From positions 1 through 52,590 of the forward strand of contig CAILEM010000024.1 in NCBI GenBank assembly GCA_903833215.1: 52,590 bases of DNA, written 5' to 3'. The notes under the pieces are model-generated. The model made no database searches. It was given only the letters and a program-made list of their open reading frames with translations, and had not been told where the DNA came from. The position numbers and the translations under genes are program-made. Of the stretch, positions 22,685 to 30,389 are shown one piece after another; position 1 is the stretch's first letter, and each line of letters begins with the position of its first letter. Source of the stretch: an uncultured Armatimonadota bacterium. GTDB taxonomy: Bacteria > Armatimonadota > Fimbriimonadia > Fimbriimonadales > Fimbriimonadaceae.

Positions 22685-22689
22685 TCATC

Positions 22690-23277
22690 TCCGGCGAAAC
22701 GGTGGACTCGCTAACGACTAGCTACACCTACGACACCGCCAACCAGCTGTTGACGGAAAGCAACACTGGCTACTCGTCAACGTACACCTACGATTCCAAT
22801 GGTAATCGGTCCAGTCAAGTCTTGAACGGCACGACTTATTCATACAGCTACGACTCTGGCGACAAACTCAACACTGTCATTTCCGGTGGAACAACCGCGA
22901 AGAGCTACACCTACGACGGTGCTGGCCGCACTCACGCAGTTGTCACAAGTGCGGGCACGACAACCTTGAGCTACGACTACGAGGACCGGGTGACCGGCAT
23001 TACGTATCCAAGCTCCGCGACGAATTCCTTTACGTACAACGCTCTCGATACACGAGTCGGAAAGGTCGATAGCACTGGAACAAGCACTTACAAGCGCGAC
23101 GGAGCCAACGTCACCGATCCAGTCTTAAGCGATGGCTCGATCGCCTACACGCCAGGAACGTCGGAGCGAAAGAGCGGTGCCAGCACATTCGACCACGCGA
23201 ACTACCTCGGCACATTCACCCGACAAATCAATGCATCACAAGCGACGACGGCTGTGCGCGTCTACGACGCATTCGGG
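22690..23277 (+). pseudogene. RHS-repeat gene, 5' segment of a split remnant
   Basis: From about 22690 the frame reads typical YD/RHS repeats ('TSYTYDTANQLLTE', 'STYTYDSNGNRSSQVL', 'KSYTYDGAGRTHAVV') and ends 'AVRVYDAFG', the piece just before the RHS core end. Upstream repeats and any signal or N-terminal domain are absent; dispersed repeats lie there instead. A transposon begins at 23278. Removing 23278-24858 plus one copy of the CGGG duplication restores an in-frame join to 'GNLESTTGTPQSPFG'. RHS proteins wrap C-terminal toxins; this one is a C-terminal fragment. Confidence 0.72.
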
Positions 23278-23416
23278 AAAACGGATATCCCGTTCACTCA
23301 ACAGATATGCCGAATAGCTCGATGATCGCCTGAGACTCGGCAACACTCCTTCGGGATAACTTGATCTACACCCGATGCGTGAAAAGAACTGCTGCATTTG
23401 GTTGTATGATTAGCCC

Positions 23417-23809
23417 GTGAGTGTCACGGCGATAGGAGCCTATGGCGGTAGGCAGCGTGTCCTCATCTGCGACGACGAGCGCCACATCGCCCGTCTACTA
23501 CAGGTGAATTTGGAACGCCAAGGGCACACTGTAGTGTGCGCCTTCGACGGTGGAGAAGCTGTCGAACGACTAGCTGAAGCCGACGGACTGAGCCTGCCTC
23601 TATTTGATAGGGCGGTACTTGACGCAATGATGCCCATAATGGACGGTTACGAGGTTTTGAAGTGGATCAGGAGCCACAACCACACGAAGAATCTGTGGGT
23701 TGCGTTAATGGTTTCTCGTCTGCCAGACGATGATCTATCAGAACGGATTCCTTATCGTCCCGACAAGTACCTCTTGAAGCCTTTCAATCCCCTAGAAGTG
23801 CTCTTGTGA
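23417..23809 (+). CDS. Stand-alone response-regulator receiver protein (transposon passenger)
   Basis: This 130-residue protein is one receiver domain: acidic pair Asp19-Asp20 (ICDDE), phospho-acceptor Asp69 (VLDAMMP), and Lys121 in 'LLKPFNP'. No DNA-binding or enzymatic output domain follows, so it would act as a phosphate sink or by protein contacts, like CheY or Spo0F. It starts with GTG at 23417. It lies inside a transposon, convergent with the transposase, and has no histidine kinase beside it. The long insertion before Asp69 ('AEADGLSLPLF') is unusual for the fold. Confidence 0.8.
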   Translation: MSVTAIGAYGGRQRVLICDDERHIARLLQVNLERQGHTVVCAFDGGEAVERLAEADGLSLPLFDRAVLDAMMPIMDGYEVLKWIRSHNHTKNLWVALMVSRLPDDDLSERIPYRPDKYLLKPFNPLEVLL

Positions 23810-23843
23810 TCGGCACGTCCTCGTTGGCGGAAACTTGCACTCG

Positions 23844-24815
23844 TTATGAAACCTTGGCTTTGCCAACGATTCCGTCGTATGTGCAATATCCGTCCCTGAC
23901 CACGCCTTCCATCAATCTCTGGAAGATATGAGTCCGAGCACGGCTCGAACGTCGATTGAATCGGAACTCAAATTCGCTGAGATAGCTTTGGAGATACTTG
24001 CGGGAGATCGCCCCCTGGTGAGTTCCAAGCAACCAACGTTTCAACAGCGAAAACACCCTGTGAACGCCTGGAAGGGCGATATGGGCGGCAACGCCGCTGT
24101 CGTCGATCACTTTGCGGACATGTGCGTATCCGAGTCGTTCCAAACCGAGATAAGAGTTCAGGCCATCCGTATGGACTGTCGATTCTAGTTCTAACTTGCC
24201 CGTGACGAAGTCGTGGAGTTTGACCTTCGTACAGTCGGCAATCACGGCGAGTCGAACTCGTCCGAGTTTCTTGCCTTTCATCTCGACCGCGCAAGCCACA
24301 GCCGTCTTTCCAGCAGCGCCGCGTCCTCGCTTCCCCGCCTTAACCCCGCCGACATATGTCTCATCCACTTCGACATCGCCAGATAACGGACTTCGGTTCG
24401 GATCTACCATACAGTGTCGGAGTTTGTGGAGCCACGCCCAGGCTGTCTTGTATGATCCCATTCCGAGTTGCCACTGAAGTTCCTTGGCCGAGATCCCCTG
24501 TTTGCTGGTTGCGACCAAAAAGAGGGCTAAGAACCACTGCTTCAATCCTTTCCTTGTTCCGTGGAACGCCGTACCCGACGTCAAGGAGTGGTGATGGCGA
24601 CAGCCGTAGCAGACATAGATCGCCCTGGTTGGGAGAAGGTGAGCTTCGGTGCAACCGCACTTTGAGCATTTGAAGCCGTTGGGCCATTTTTGACGGAAGA
24701 GATATTCGGCGCAGGCTTCTTCCGTTCCAAATTCGTCTAGGAAAGCAGGAAGGTTTTTCGGGAAGTCTCGTTCGATAAAGATAGACTTTGGTCTACCTTA
24801 TTTCAGCCCTACCAT
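23844..24815 (-). pseudogene. IS1595-family transposase, nonsense codon near its start
   Basis: From 24797 the minus strand reads an N-terminal zinc-ribbon region (CSKCG...CYGC; 'FPKNLPAFLDEFGTEEACAEYLFRQKWPNGF'), then the DDE-type core with 'VEVDETYVGG', 'HTDGLNSYLG' and 'EFRFNRR'. Length (about 317 codons) is normal for IS1595. An in-frame ATG at 24815 is followed after five codons by TAA (24800-24798), and no other ATG or GTG precedes the zinc ribbon; the first usable start (TTG, 24584) loses it. The copy is thus probably disabled by one substitution, or it uses a non-standard start. Confidence 0.72.
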
Positions 24816-24858
24816 TTAATAGGCAGGTTCACTGTTGAGCGAACGGGATACCCGTTTT

Positions 24859-25486
24859 CGGGAATCTAGAGTCCACCACCGGCACACCCCAGAGCCCGTT
24901 TGGGTTTGTCGGCGGGCAGGGCTACCAGGAAGATGGCGACACTGGCCTCAAGCTCCTGGGACACAGATACTACGATGCATCGACCGGGCGATTCCTAACC
25001 AGAGACCACGCCAAGGATGGGCGAAATTGGTTCGACTATTGTCGCAATAGCCCGCTGACCGCAACTGATCCGGTAGGCGAAAACCCAGCTGCTGGGGCTT
25101 TAATTTGGGCTGGCATCGCAGATCCAGAGCCGATTTCGAAAGGCATCTTGATCATTGGCGGTCTTGTAGTGCTAGCCGCCACGGCATTGGCGTGTGAAGA
25201 GGTCATTGACGTGACAACGCCAACTCACACAGGCGCTCCGGGTACCGTACAGAGAGGCTATCGAACGTCGCGTAGGTATCGAGACGATGGGTATCCCGCA
25301 ACAGATCGGGATTGGGACCCGACACATAATCCTCCGGATCATGTTCACGATTGGCCCCTCGATCAGACTGGAACGGGTCGACCGCCGCAATCTCGTCCCC
25401 CCGTCGCTGGGGATCCGCCTCCGCCCAGGAATAACCCTGATAGCATGGCTGGCATTGTCACCTCGCACGGCATTATTTATCAGTAG
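24859..25486 (+). pseudogene. RHS core end and C-terminal toxin-like tail, 3' segment
   Basis: After the transposon the frame continues 'GNLESTTGTPQSPFGFVGGQGYQEDGDTG' and the RHS core hallmark 'GHRYYDASTGRFLTRD...NWFDYCRNSPLTATDPVG'. The variable tail of about 135 residues has a hydrophobic stretch (ILIIGGLVVLAATALA) and a Pro/Asp/His-rich end ('NPPDHVHDWP'). In RHS proteins this position holds a toxin, but I cannot name the activity. The stop is one base before the next gene, a candidate immunity protein. Without its 5' half this segment has no obvious start. Confidence 0.65.
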
Positions 25487-25487
25487 G

Positions 25488-25934
25488 ATGTCCCGTATGC
25501 AGCATATCAACCTTCATTCATCAGGCGACCTTATATTGAAAGGTCTCCATGATTCTTCTCTCGGGTCAATGGCCATTGACCCGGGAGGGAATTTGATATT
25601 GACCTTCCTCAACCAGGTCGATCCAGGTACCCGAATCGAATTCAAAATTGACACTTCCTCGCGGTTCGCTCTATGGTGTGTTGGAACGATCGCACCTTCG
25701 ATCATCGCATGCGCCTCTCTCTGTGAAGGTGACAATGCCGCCCAATGGCTCAGCGAAAGGTTGGGCAATGAACCGACGAACCGCATGTTCGACAAGGGCG
25801 CTTGGATATACGAACGGTCATGGGTGCTTCTCTTTGAAACTTCGGTGGGAGATGCATTTCTAGTTTCGGCGAGCGGCGAATTTCGATCGCTCGTACAAGT
25901 CTTCGTTGATGGGGCTGAGATGGCTTGGACCTGA
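25488..25934 (+). CDS. Putative immunity protein for the RHS tail
   Basis: The ATG at 25488 comes one base after the RHS stop. The 148-residue protein is small and soluble, with balanced charge and alternating strands ('INLHSSGDLILKGLHDSS', 'GGNLILTFLNQVDPGTRIEFKI', 'GAWIYERSWVLLFETSVGDAFLV'). No family is recognised. Position and size fit an RHS immunity gene, which protects against the cognate C-terminal toxin. A longer frame from 25287 overlaps the RHS tail and is unlikely. Confidence 0.5.
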   Translation: MSRMQHINLHSSGDLILKGLHDSSLGSMAIDPGGNLILTFLNQVDPGTRIEFKIDTSSRFALWCVGTIAPSIIACASLCEGDNAAQWLSERLGNEPTNRMFDKGAWIYERSWVLLFETSVGDAFLVSASGEFRSLVQVFVDGAEMAWT

Positions 25935-26224
25935 TCATAACCCAAATTACTACCACCCCAAATACGGACCTGAGTGAGGACATTTGTCAGCACCACGCCT
26001 ATTCAACAAGACAGTCCGCGACTGGTGGCATTTCACCCATGGCCACATACGAAGCCAACGAGACCCATTGCGTTTACGTTCAGCGTACGAGTGCTAACCT
26101 GGTTGGACTTTATCAGCATATGCTGATCATTGCAAGTCGAAGTGCCATAAGACGATCAGATTCAACAGTGCGGCGCTGTACTTCCATTCAAGCACTAACA
26201 GAACCTTCGTTTGATCCAAAGATA

Positions 26225-26836
26225 ATGTGTCGAAAACCTGGCTGGATTTTTCTCGTGGCTGTGGCTGCTGGATGCGGTCACAACCAACTCAAGTCGCACG
26301 CTGGGCCGACATACCGAGGGTCTGTGACCATGAAATTACACAGGGCGCTTTTACCGGTTGCGCCGAGTACCTGGACAGGCACCCATGGCGAGGAAGTTGT
26401 GATGGTCGAGGTCTTCGGTCTTAGCGAAGACGTAGCCCTCGGCAAAGTGAAGTGCTCAGGATTTCTGCCTCGAAGAATTGTTCGTATTCGACAGGACGCT
26501 CCGATGGCGACTGCGAGTACGCTTTGGGAAGTTAACATATTTGGTCTGCGACTACCATCCGGCTCTGTCGGAGTCGAATTTGGGCAGAGCTCGCGTAGAA
26601 TCGCCTTGCACGAGCTTTTCGCGGGACTGGATTTTCAGGCGCCTTACGAAGGTGGTAATGTCCCTGCACCGAATCGTGTTCAGCAGATGGATCGCGTAAA
26701 AATCTCGGCACCGTTTCGCGTGTCTGATGGAATTGAATCAGTGTCAACCGCGCAGACGGCAGCCGTACTAGCCATCGAAAGTCGGTACTCAAAGGAGTCC
26801 AACCGCTGGTGGCAGGTCAAGATGGTCAAGTTCTAG
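26225..26836 (+). CDS. Lipoprotein of unknown function
   Basis: The ATG at 26225 opens with a lipoprotein signal (MCRKPGWIFLVAVAAGC), giving 203 residues; the frame is open further upstream (to 25925), but those residues look random. The mature part is beta-rich ('EEVVMVEVFGLSEDVALGKVKCSG', 'SVGVEFGQSSRRIALHELF') without a known motif. It follows the RHS/immunity cluster on the same strand and may be part of that accessory region. The 290 bases before it hold nothing else I can identify. Confidence 0.5.
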   Translation: MCRKPGWIFLVAVAAGCGHNQLKSHAGPTYRGSVTMKLHRALLPVAPSTWTGTHGEEVVMVEVFGLSEDVALGKVKCSGFLPRRIVRIRQDAPMATASTLWEVNIFGLRLPSGSVGVEFGQSSRRIALHELFAGLDFQAPYEGGNVPAPNRVQQMDRVKISAPFRVSDGIESVSTAQTAAVLAIESRYSKESNRWWQVKMVKF

Positions 26837-26961
26837 GTATGCCCACGAGGGTCTCGGGGTCTGGTGGGATCTCGGGAGGTTTGGTTCCGTTCCAGTACCC
26901 TGCCGGTGATCCGAACCTTGGCTGGCATATTGGAAGGCGCAACGATTCAATCGGCACGTTA

Positions 26962-27162
26962 GCGAGGCACGCCTTAATGTCAAACAGTTTTGGTATTTCA
27001 ACAACCGCTGTAGCCGCCGGGTGGCTTTTACCGGCGTTCGGACCGTTCGCCAAGACCAAAAATGGGTTCAAGCCGCGAGCTGGGTGCGCGGCCACAAACC
27101 ATGCCACGGCTACAGAACAAGCCCATTCTGCCAAAACTGTTTGACATTAAGGCACGCCTCGC
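26962..27162. repeat. MITE-like element with 32-base inverted ends
   Basis: GCGAGGCACGCCTTAATGTC... at 26962-26993 is repeated in reverse at 27131-27162 with 30 of 32 bases matching. The 137-base interior has no gene-like frame. This layout suggests a small non-autonomous element about 200 bases long. No target duplication was clear and no full-length partner is in the window. Confidence 0.55.
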
Positions 27163-27172
27163 CCCTCGTGTG

Positions 27173-27679
27173 TTACCGCCCCCACTTGAACGATTGGAGG
27201 CTGTCGGCGAGGGCCTGGTCGTATTTGGTGAACTCTTTGTCGGACGCCGTCATCGTGAATTCGACGACGATGCCGTTCTTCATCACTAGGAATTGACGCT
27301 GTGACGCCGTCACACCGGACCGCAGCTTCTTGGAAATGAGCCAGGTGTAGGCGTCGGAGTCAGGAACTGTGTACGGCTCTTGCTCTTTCACCGTCACGCT
27401 TGAATCCGACTTGAAACGCGCGAGAGTGTCTTCGCCGATCTTCTTGGCGTTGTCTTTCCAATTTGTCCCTGCTTTCACCAGTAGATTCGACTGGAAGCCG
27501 TCATCTTTCGGGCCGAGGAACACCGTTGCCCCGTTCTTCTGCTTGTCCTGTTGCTTGAACCCGTCGGGCCGGTTGTAGCTCCAATCGGAGGAGTCCTTAG
27601 GGCTGCTCGAACCGCAGCCTAGCAAGGCTGCTGCGAAAACCAAGCTCGATATGCCAATGATCAAAGCGCGTCTTGTCAT
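27173..27679 (-). CDS. Lipoprotein with PsbP/DUF1795-like domain
   Basis: The 168-residue protein starts with a lipoprotein signal ending LLGC, then a Ser-rich linker and a single alpha/beta domain: 'WSYNRPDGFKQQ...GATVFLGPKDDGFQSNLLVKAG', 'VPDSDAYTWLISKKLRSG..ASQRQFLVMKNGIVVEFTMTAS' and a final helix 'YDQALADSLQSFKW'. This order matches the PsbP/Mog1-like fold common in bacterial lipoproteins of unknown role. It is monocistronic as far as can be seen, next to the MITE-like element. Confidence 0.72.
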   Translation of the reverse strand: MTRRALIIGISSLVFAAALLGCGSSSPKDSSDWSYNRPDGFKQQDKQKNGATVFLGPKDDGFQSNLLVKAGTNWKDNAKKIGEDTLARFKSDSSVTVKEQEPYTVPDSDAYTWLISKKLRSGVTASQRQFLVMKNGIVVEFTMTASDKEFTKYDQALADSLQSFKWGR

Positions 27680-27750
27680 TCCAAATCATGGTACGGCACT
27701 GTGCGGCGTTTCGTGGCAGAAGGTATCCCGGTTTCACGAGGGAAGGATTT

Positions 27751-27945
27751 TCACGCAACCAGGTCCAGACCCATTGCTTTGCGGGCCCGGTTGTTTCCCC
27801 AATGCAACACTGGCTCGACAAGCTCGGGTGTAAGGCTCGGGTAGCAGTCATAGAATTCATCCATCGGAACTCCTGCGGTGACGTTATCCAGCAATATGTT
27901 CCACGGGAGTGCGAATTCCCGTGAAACATATTGCTCCCTCCATCG
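27751..27945 (-). pseudogene. DUF433-like (antitoxin-type) remnant, frameshifted
   Basis: The frame ending at 27751 contains 'ILLDNVTAGVPMDEFYDCYPSLTPELVEPVLHW', the second half of DUF433 proteins, which are often antitoxins paired with PIN-type toxins. The expected first half ('CHG.P.IRGTR.PV') appears only in other frames of the same strand ('FHGNSHSRGT', 'GIRTPVEHI'). One or two indels near 27905 explain this. No PIN toxin gene is adjacent, so it is probably a decayed solitary copy. Confidence 0.45.
27890..27935. repeat. 46-base near-perfect palindrome
   Basis: AGCAATATGTT and its reverse complement AACATATTGCT bracket CACGGGA/TCCCGTG around a ten-base centre, with one mismatch in an 18-bp arm. 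It falls on the frameshift of the DUF433-like remnant, so it may be an insertion or recombination scar. Confidence 0.55.
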
Positions 27946-27959
27946 TTTCGGAGTCGGTG

Positions 27960-28607
27960 CTAACTCTGCAATTGAGCAATTTTCTTTTCTAGTGCATCGG
28001 TGCCATTGCATTGCCAGAGGCGGCCAGTCCGTCCGTCCTCAACCAAAAGAGTTGGCGTACCTGGAATCCCGCATGTATCTCCAATCTTTTGGGTTGTCGA
28101 GACACGTTGGAGGGCCGCCTTTTCCCAGCCTGGCTTTTCCTTTGCGAGTTTAGCCTGCCAGGTTTTAACCACGTGATCCAATTCATCACCGGTGTGAGTC
28201 CAAGCCGCCGCCTCAAATTGCACAAGATCACTCCCAGTCAAGGAGCCTCCAATTTCGGCAAGCGACTTTGCGTGTTTGTGAGACTTGATTGGGTAGCGCT
28301 GCGCAAAGAAGGAGATCTTGGGGTGGTGACGGATGGTATCAAGTACTGACATTCTCACGTTCCGGCAAGGTGGGCATTCGTAGTCAAAGAACTCCACAAT
28401 TCGAACCGGTGTCCCTTGGGGGCCCGAGGCCAATGTCGCGCCATCGAGGACAAATCCTGGACGCGGTTGCTTCAATTCGACGATCAACGGTGGTTGCGGA
28501 TGGGCCGCGTTTGCACGTAACCGTACGACGTACACGACAGCCAAAATCCCAATTGCAGCGATCATTACTCCCCATTCAACCTTTGAGGTCAAGAGCCTAA
28601 CTCCCAT
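27960..28607 (-). CDS. Membrane-anchored DsbA-like thiol oxidoreductase
   Basis: The 215-residue protein (ATG at 28607) has one N-terminal membrane segment (WGVMIAAIGILAVVYVV) and a thioredoxin-like domain outside the membrane. The active site is CPPC at residues 78-81 in 'EFFDYECPPCRNV', with a cis-proline loop 'GTPTLLV' near the end, as in DsbA/vitamin-K-reductase-linked families. It should catalyse disulfide formation or isomerisation. It is the last gene of an operon whose first gene encodes a secreted peptide with ten cysteines, a likely client. Its start overlaps the pseudopilin stop. Confidence 0.75.
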   Translation of the reverse strand: MGVRLLTSKVEWGVMIAAIGILAVVYVVRLRANAAHPQPPLIVELKQPRPGFVLDGATLASGPQGTPVRIVEFFDYECPPCRNVRMSVLDTIRHHPKISFFAQRYPIKSHKHAKSLAEIGGSLTGSDLVQFEAAAWTHTGDELDHVVKTWQAKLAKEKPGWEKAALQRVSTTQKIGDTCGIPGTPTLLVEDGRTGRLWQCNGTDALEKKIAQLQS

Positions 28608-29227
28608 GACTCCATCCAAACGGGCCAACACCTCTCGTTTTCGTGCCTTGTCGATGCATGGCCATCATATGCAAGTGCATTCACTGCACCAAACATTCCG
28701 GGTAAGGGCTTGATATGCCAGTCATTTGCTACGTCGCAAGCCCACACGGCGGTCGAGGGGTCTTTGAAGAACGATGTGGTTTGCCCTTGAAGAAGGTCAG
28801 CAAAGACATAGCTCGACCCGTCGTTATATGGAAAGAAGGGAACGAGCGTCACCTTGTCGTTACCAAATCGGTGCCCCATGTCGCTGGGACATCGAAACAT
28901 TTGCCTTCCATCATGCGCATACACCAACAATGAATCGACGATGAGCGGGAACGACTCAGGCGGCTCATTCCGTGGTCTTCCCACCGGATAATGAGGTGCG
29001 GCCCGCTCGAATCCATTTATCCCAAATGGATAATGGTCGTCGTTATCACCCAAATAGAGGCTTGTCGCGGCTCCTATCTGCTTTAGGTTTGAGATGCAGG
29101 AGACTTTGTATGCGACGCTTTTAGCACTCGCCAGACTGGGAAACAAGATTGCCGCCAAGGATGCGATGATCGAAATGACGCACAGCAACTCAATGAGCGT
29201 AAAGGCTCGAAGTACCTTGCGACTCAT
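28589..29227 (-). CDS. Pseudopilin-like protein (type IV prepilin N-terminus)
   Basis: The 212-residue protein begins with a prepilin peptidase site and hydrophobic helix (RKVLRAFTLIELLCVISIIASLAAILFP), then 'CISNLKQIGAATSLYLGDNDDHYPF', 'MFRCPSD' and a late 'ALAYDGHAST'. This is the short pilin-like architecture, related to DUF1559 proteins, that is abundant in Planctomycetota and Armatimonadota. It would be processed by a PilD-type peptidase and sit in the inner membrane or a pseudopilus. It shares ATGA with the upstream gene (29224) and overlaps the DsbA-like gene. Confidence 0.8.
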   Translation of the reverse strand: MSRKVLRAFTLIELLCVISIIASLAAILFPSLASAKSVAYKVSCISNLKQIGAATSLYLGDNDDHYPFGINGFERAAPHYPVGRPRNEPPESFPLIVDSLLVYAHDGRQMFRCPSDMGHRFGNDKVTLVPFFPYNDGSSYVFADLLQGQTTSFFKDPSTAVWACDVANDWHIKPLPGMFGAVNALAYDGHASTRHENERCWPVWMESWELGS

Positions 29228-29706
29228 TTCTGGGCCTCTTTGGCCGCGTCAGCGAGTCGACTTCCAGAGCTGGCCAACTGTGCGACCAAGCCCTGACCGC
29301 CCGCTTTACGCCAGCAAGAGAGCGTCCAAGCAACGATTGGATTCTTGGAGTCCGCACCATAGAATTCTGTCAGCGGAGCAACATAATCTTTCATGAGCTG
29401 AGGCGAATTGAAGGAGGCGAGAATCGAGCAGGCGATGGTCGCGCGGACACCATGGTCATGAAGCATTCGGTCAAGGACTTCCCGATCATCGGAGTTTAGT
29501 TCCATGATTTTCGGAGTGTCTTCGAGATTCCCAACAATTATGGCCTCTCGTCGATCTCGAAGATGCTGGTCTCGCATTGTTTCCTTAATCTGTGCTTCAC
29601 TCGAGCCGGAATTGCGCCCCGCCACGCTATAGCCTGCTGCGAGACCCAAGGCAACAGTCGCAATGTAGAGCGGGCGGGGAACGAACGATCGTACGGAATC
29701 TAGCAT
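29224..29706 (-). CDS. Membrane-anchored protein of unknown function
   Basis: With the ATG at 29706 the product is 160 residues: one membrane segment (PLYIATVALGLAAGYSVAG) and a helical soluble domain ('DDREVLDRMLHDHGVRATIACSILASF', 'AWTLSCWRKAGGQGLVAQL') that may be a HEAT-like pair. An ATG at 29727 is also possible and would overlap the upstream Cys-rich gene by 28 bases. Its stop overlaps the pseudopilin start (ATGA), so the genes are coupled. Function unknown. Confidence 0.6.
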   Translation of the reverse strand: MLDSVRSFVPRPLYIATVALGLAAGYSVAGRNSGSSEAQIKETMRDQHLRDRREAIIVGNLEDTPKIMELNSDDREVLDRMLHDHGVRATIACSILASFNSPQLMKDYVAPLTEFYGADSKNPIVAWTLSCWRKAGGQGLVAQLASSGSRLADAAKEAQK

Positions 29707-29945
29707 GTTGAATTCGCTTTGCAACATGCAAGGCAGTCTTTGAGATCCTGGGCTGAATGAGGAGTGCCGCAGTGACTGTTACAGCAATCCGTACATCCCT
29801 GGGTCCCTTTGTCATAACCGCTAGCACAAGGAATCGTACCTTGTTGGGCACAGTTCGGCCAAATGAGCTGACCTGTAGCAGATGCGAGAACGAATGACCC
29901 GAAAAAGAGCGTAGCGATAATAGTAACCTGGCGAAGTGATTTCAT
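29700..29945 (-). CDS. Secreted cysteine-rich peptide
   Basis: The ATG at 29945 follows AGGGGG and gives an 81-residue product with a signal peptide (MKSLRQVTIIATLFFGSFVLASATG). The mature part of about 56 residues has ten cysteines, including CTDCC, NSHC and CLACC clusters. The even number and spacing suggest several disulfides or metal binding. I do not recognise the family. It heads an operon with a pseudopilin and a DsbA-like enzyme, so it may be an extracellular or surface peptide matured by that enzyme. Confidence 0.65.
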   Translation of the reverse strand: MKSLRQVTIIATLFFGSFVLASATGQLIWPNCAQQGTIPCASGYDKGTQGCTDCCNSHCGTPHSAQDLKDCLACCKANSTC

Positions 29946-30389
29946 AGGACCCCCTGGAGCGACAACTGCCTTAATAGACAAGAAGCAATTGCCATACCAT
30001 CATTATATGAAAATACTTCATTAAAAGGTAAGCACCTATAATTGCGATCTCAACAGCAATTATTGCATCCATATTATCAGCCCATGCGCAACGGGCGTCG
30101 AGCCACCAAGCTCTTTACCAGCCCATACGTCTTAACAAAGACTTAAGCCATGTGCTCAACTCGCGCTACGAATTATCCTACCATGACGAGCGAAATCGGA
30201 CTTCAATCATGAACGTCCTCGTGAGCTAGGCACCTGGAAGCAACCGCCCATTACACCGCAACCGGTCTACCCTATGCTGGCAATCTGGACTGCCTTATCT
30301 TGAGAAGACTCGCGAACGGTTGGCAGGTGAGTTTCCAGTATTCCCGGCGACAAATCACGCGGGCACCCGTAAATAGTTCTTGACCGACT
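29946..30389. other. Non-coding gap, AT-rich in its first third
   Basis: About 440 bases without a convincing gene. 29980-30070 is AT-rich and probably holds the promoter of the minus-strand Cys-rich operon. The remainder has stops in all frames and no hairpin terminator for folE2 that I can see. Confidence 0.5.

Larger units (their letters stand above)
23278..24858. mobile_element. 1.58-kb IS1595-like transposon with a response-regulator passenger
   Basis: Imperfect 25-base terminal inverted repeats mark both ends: 23278-23302 (AAAACGGATATCCC...) and 24834-24858 (...GGGATACCCGTTTT), with two mismatches. CGGG flanks both sides (23274-23277 and 24859-24862) as a short target duplication; it may be longer, since TT precedes both copies. 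It splits an RHS gene in frame. It carries a transposase (minus) and a receiver-domain gene (plus). IS1595 relatives are known to carry passenger genes and to make 8-base duplications, so the short duplication here needs care. Confidence 0.72.

Noticed and set aside
22423-22689. Start of the RHS protein in the upstream open frame
   Set aside because: This stretch is two dispersed repeats read in a chance frame; RHS similarity begins only near 22690.
25925-26224. N-terminal 100 residues of the long frame ending at 26836
   Set aside because: Composition looks random, and a clean lipoprotein signal starts at 26225.
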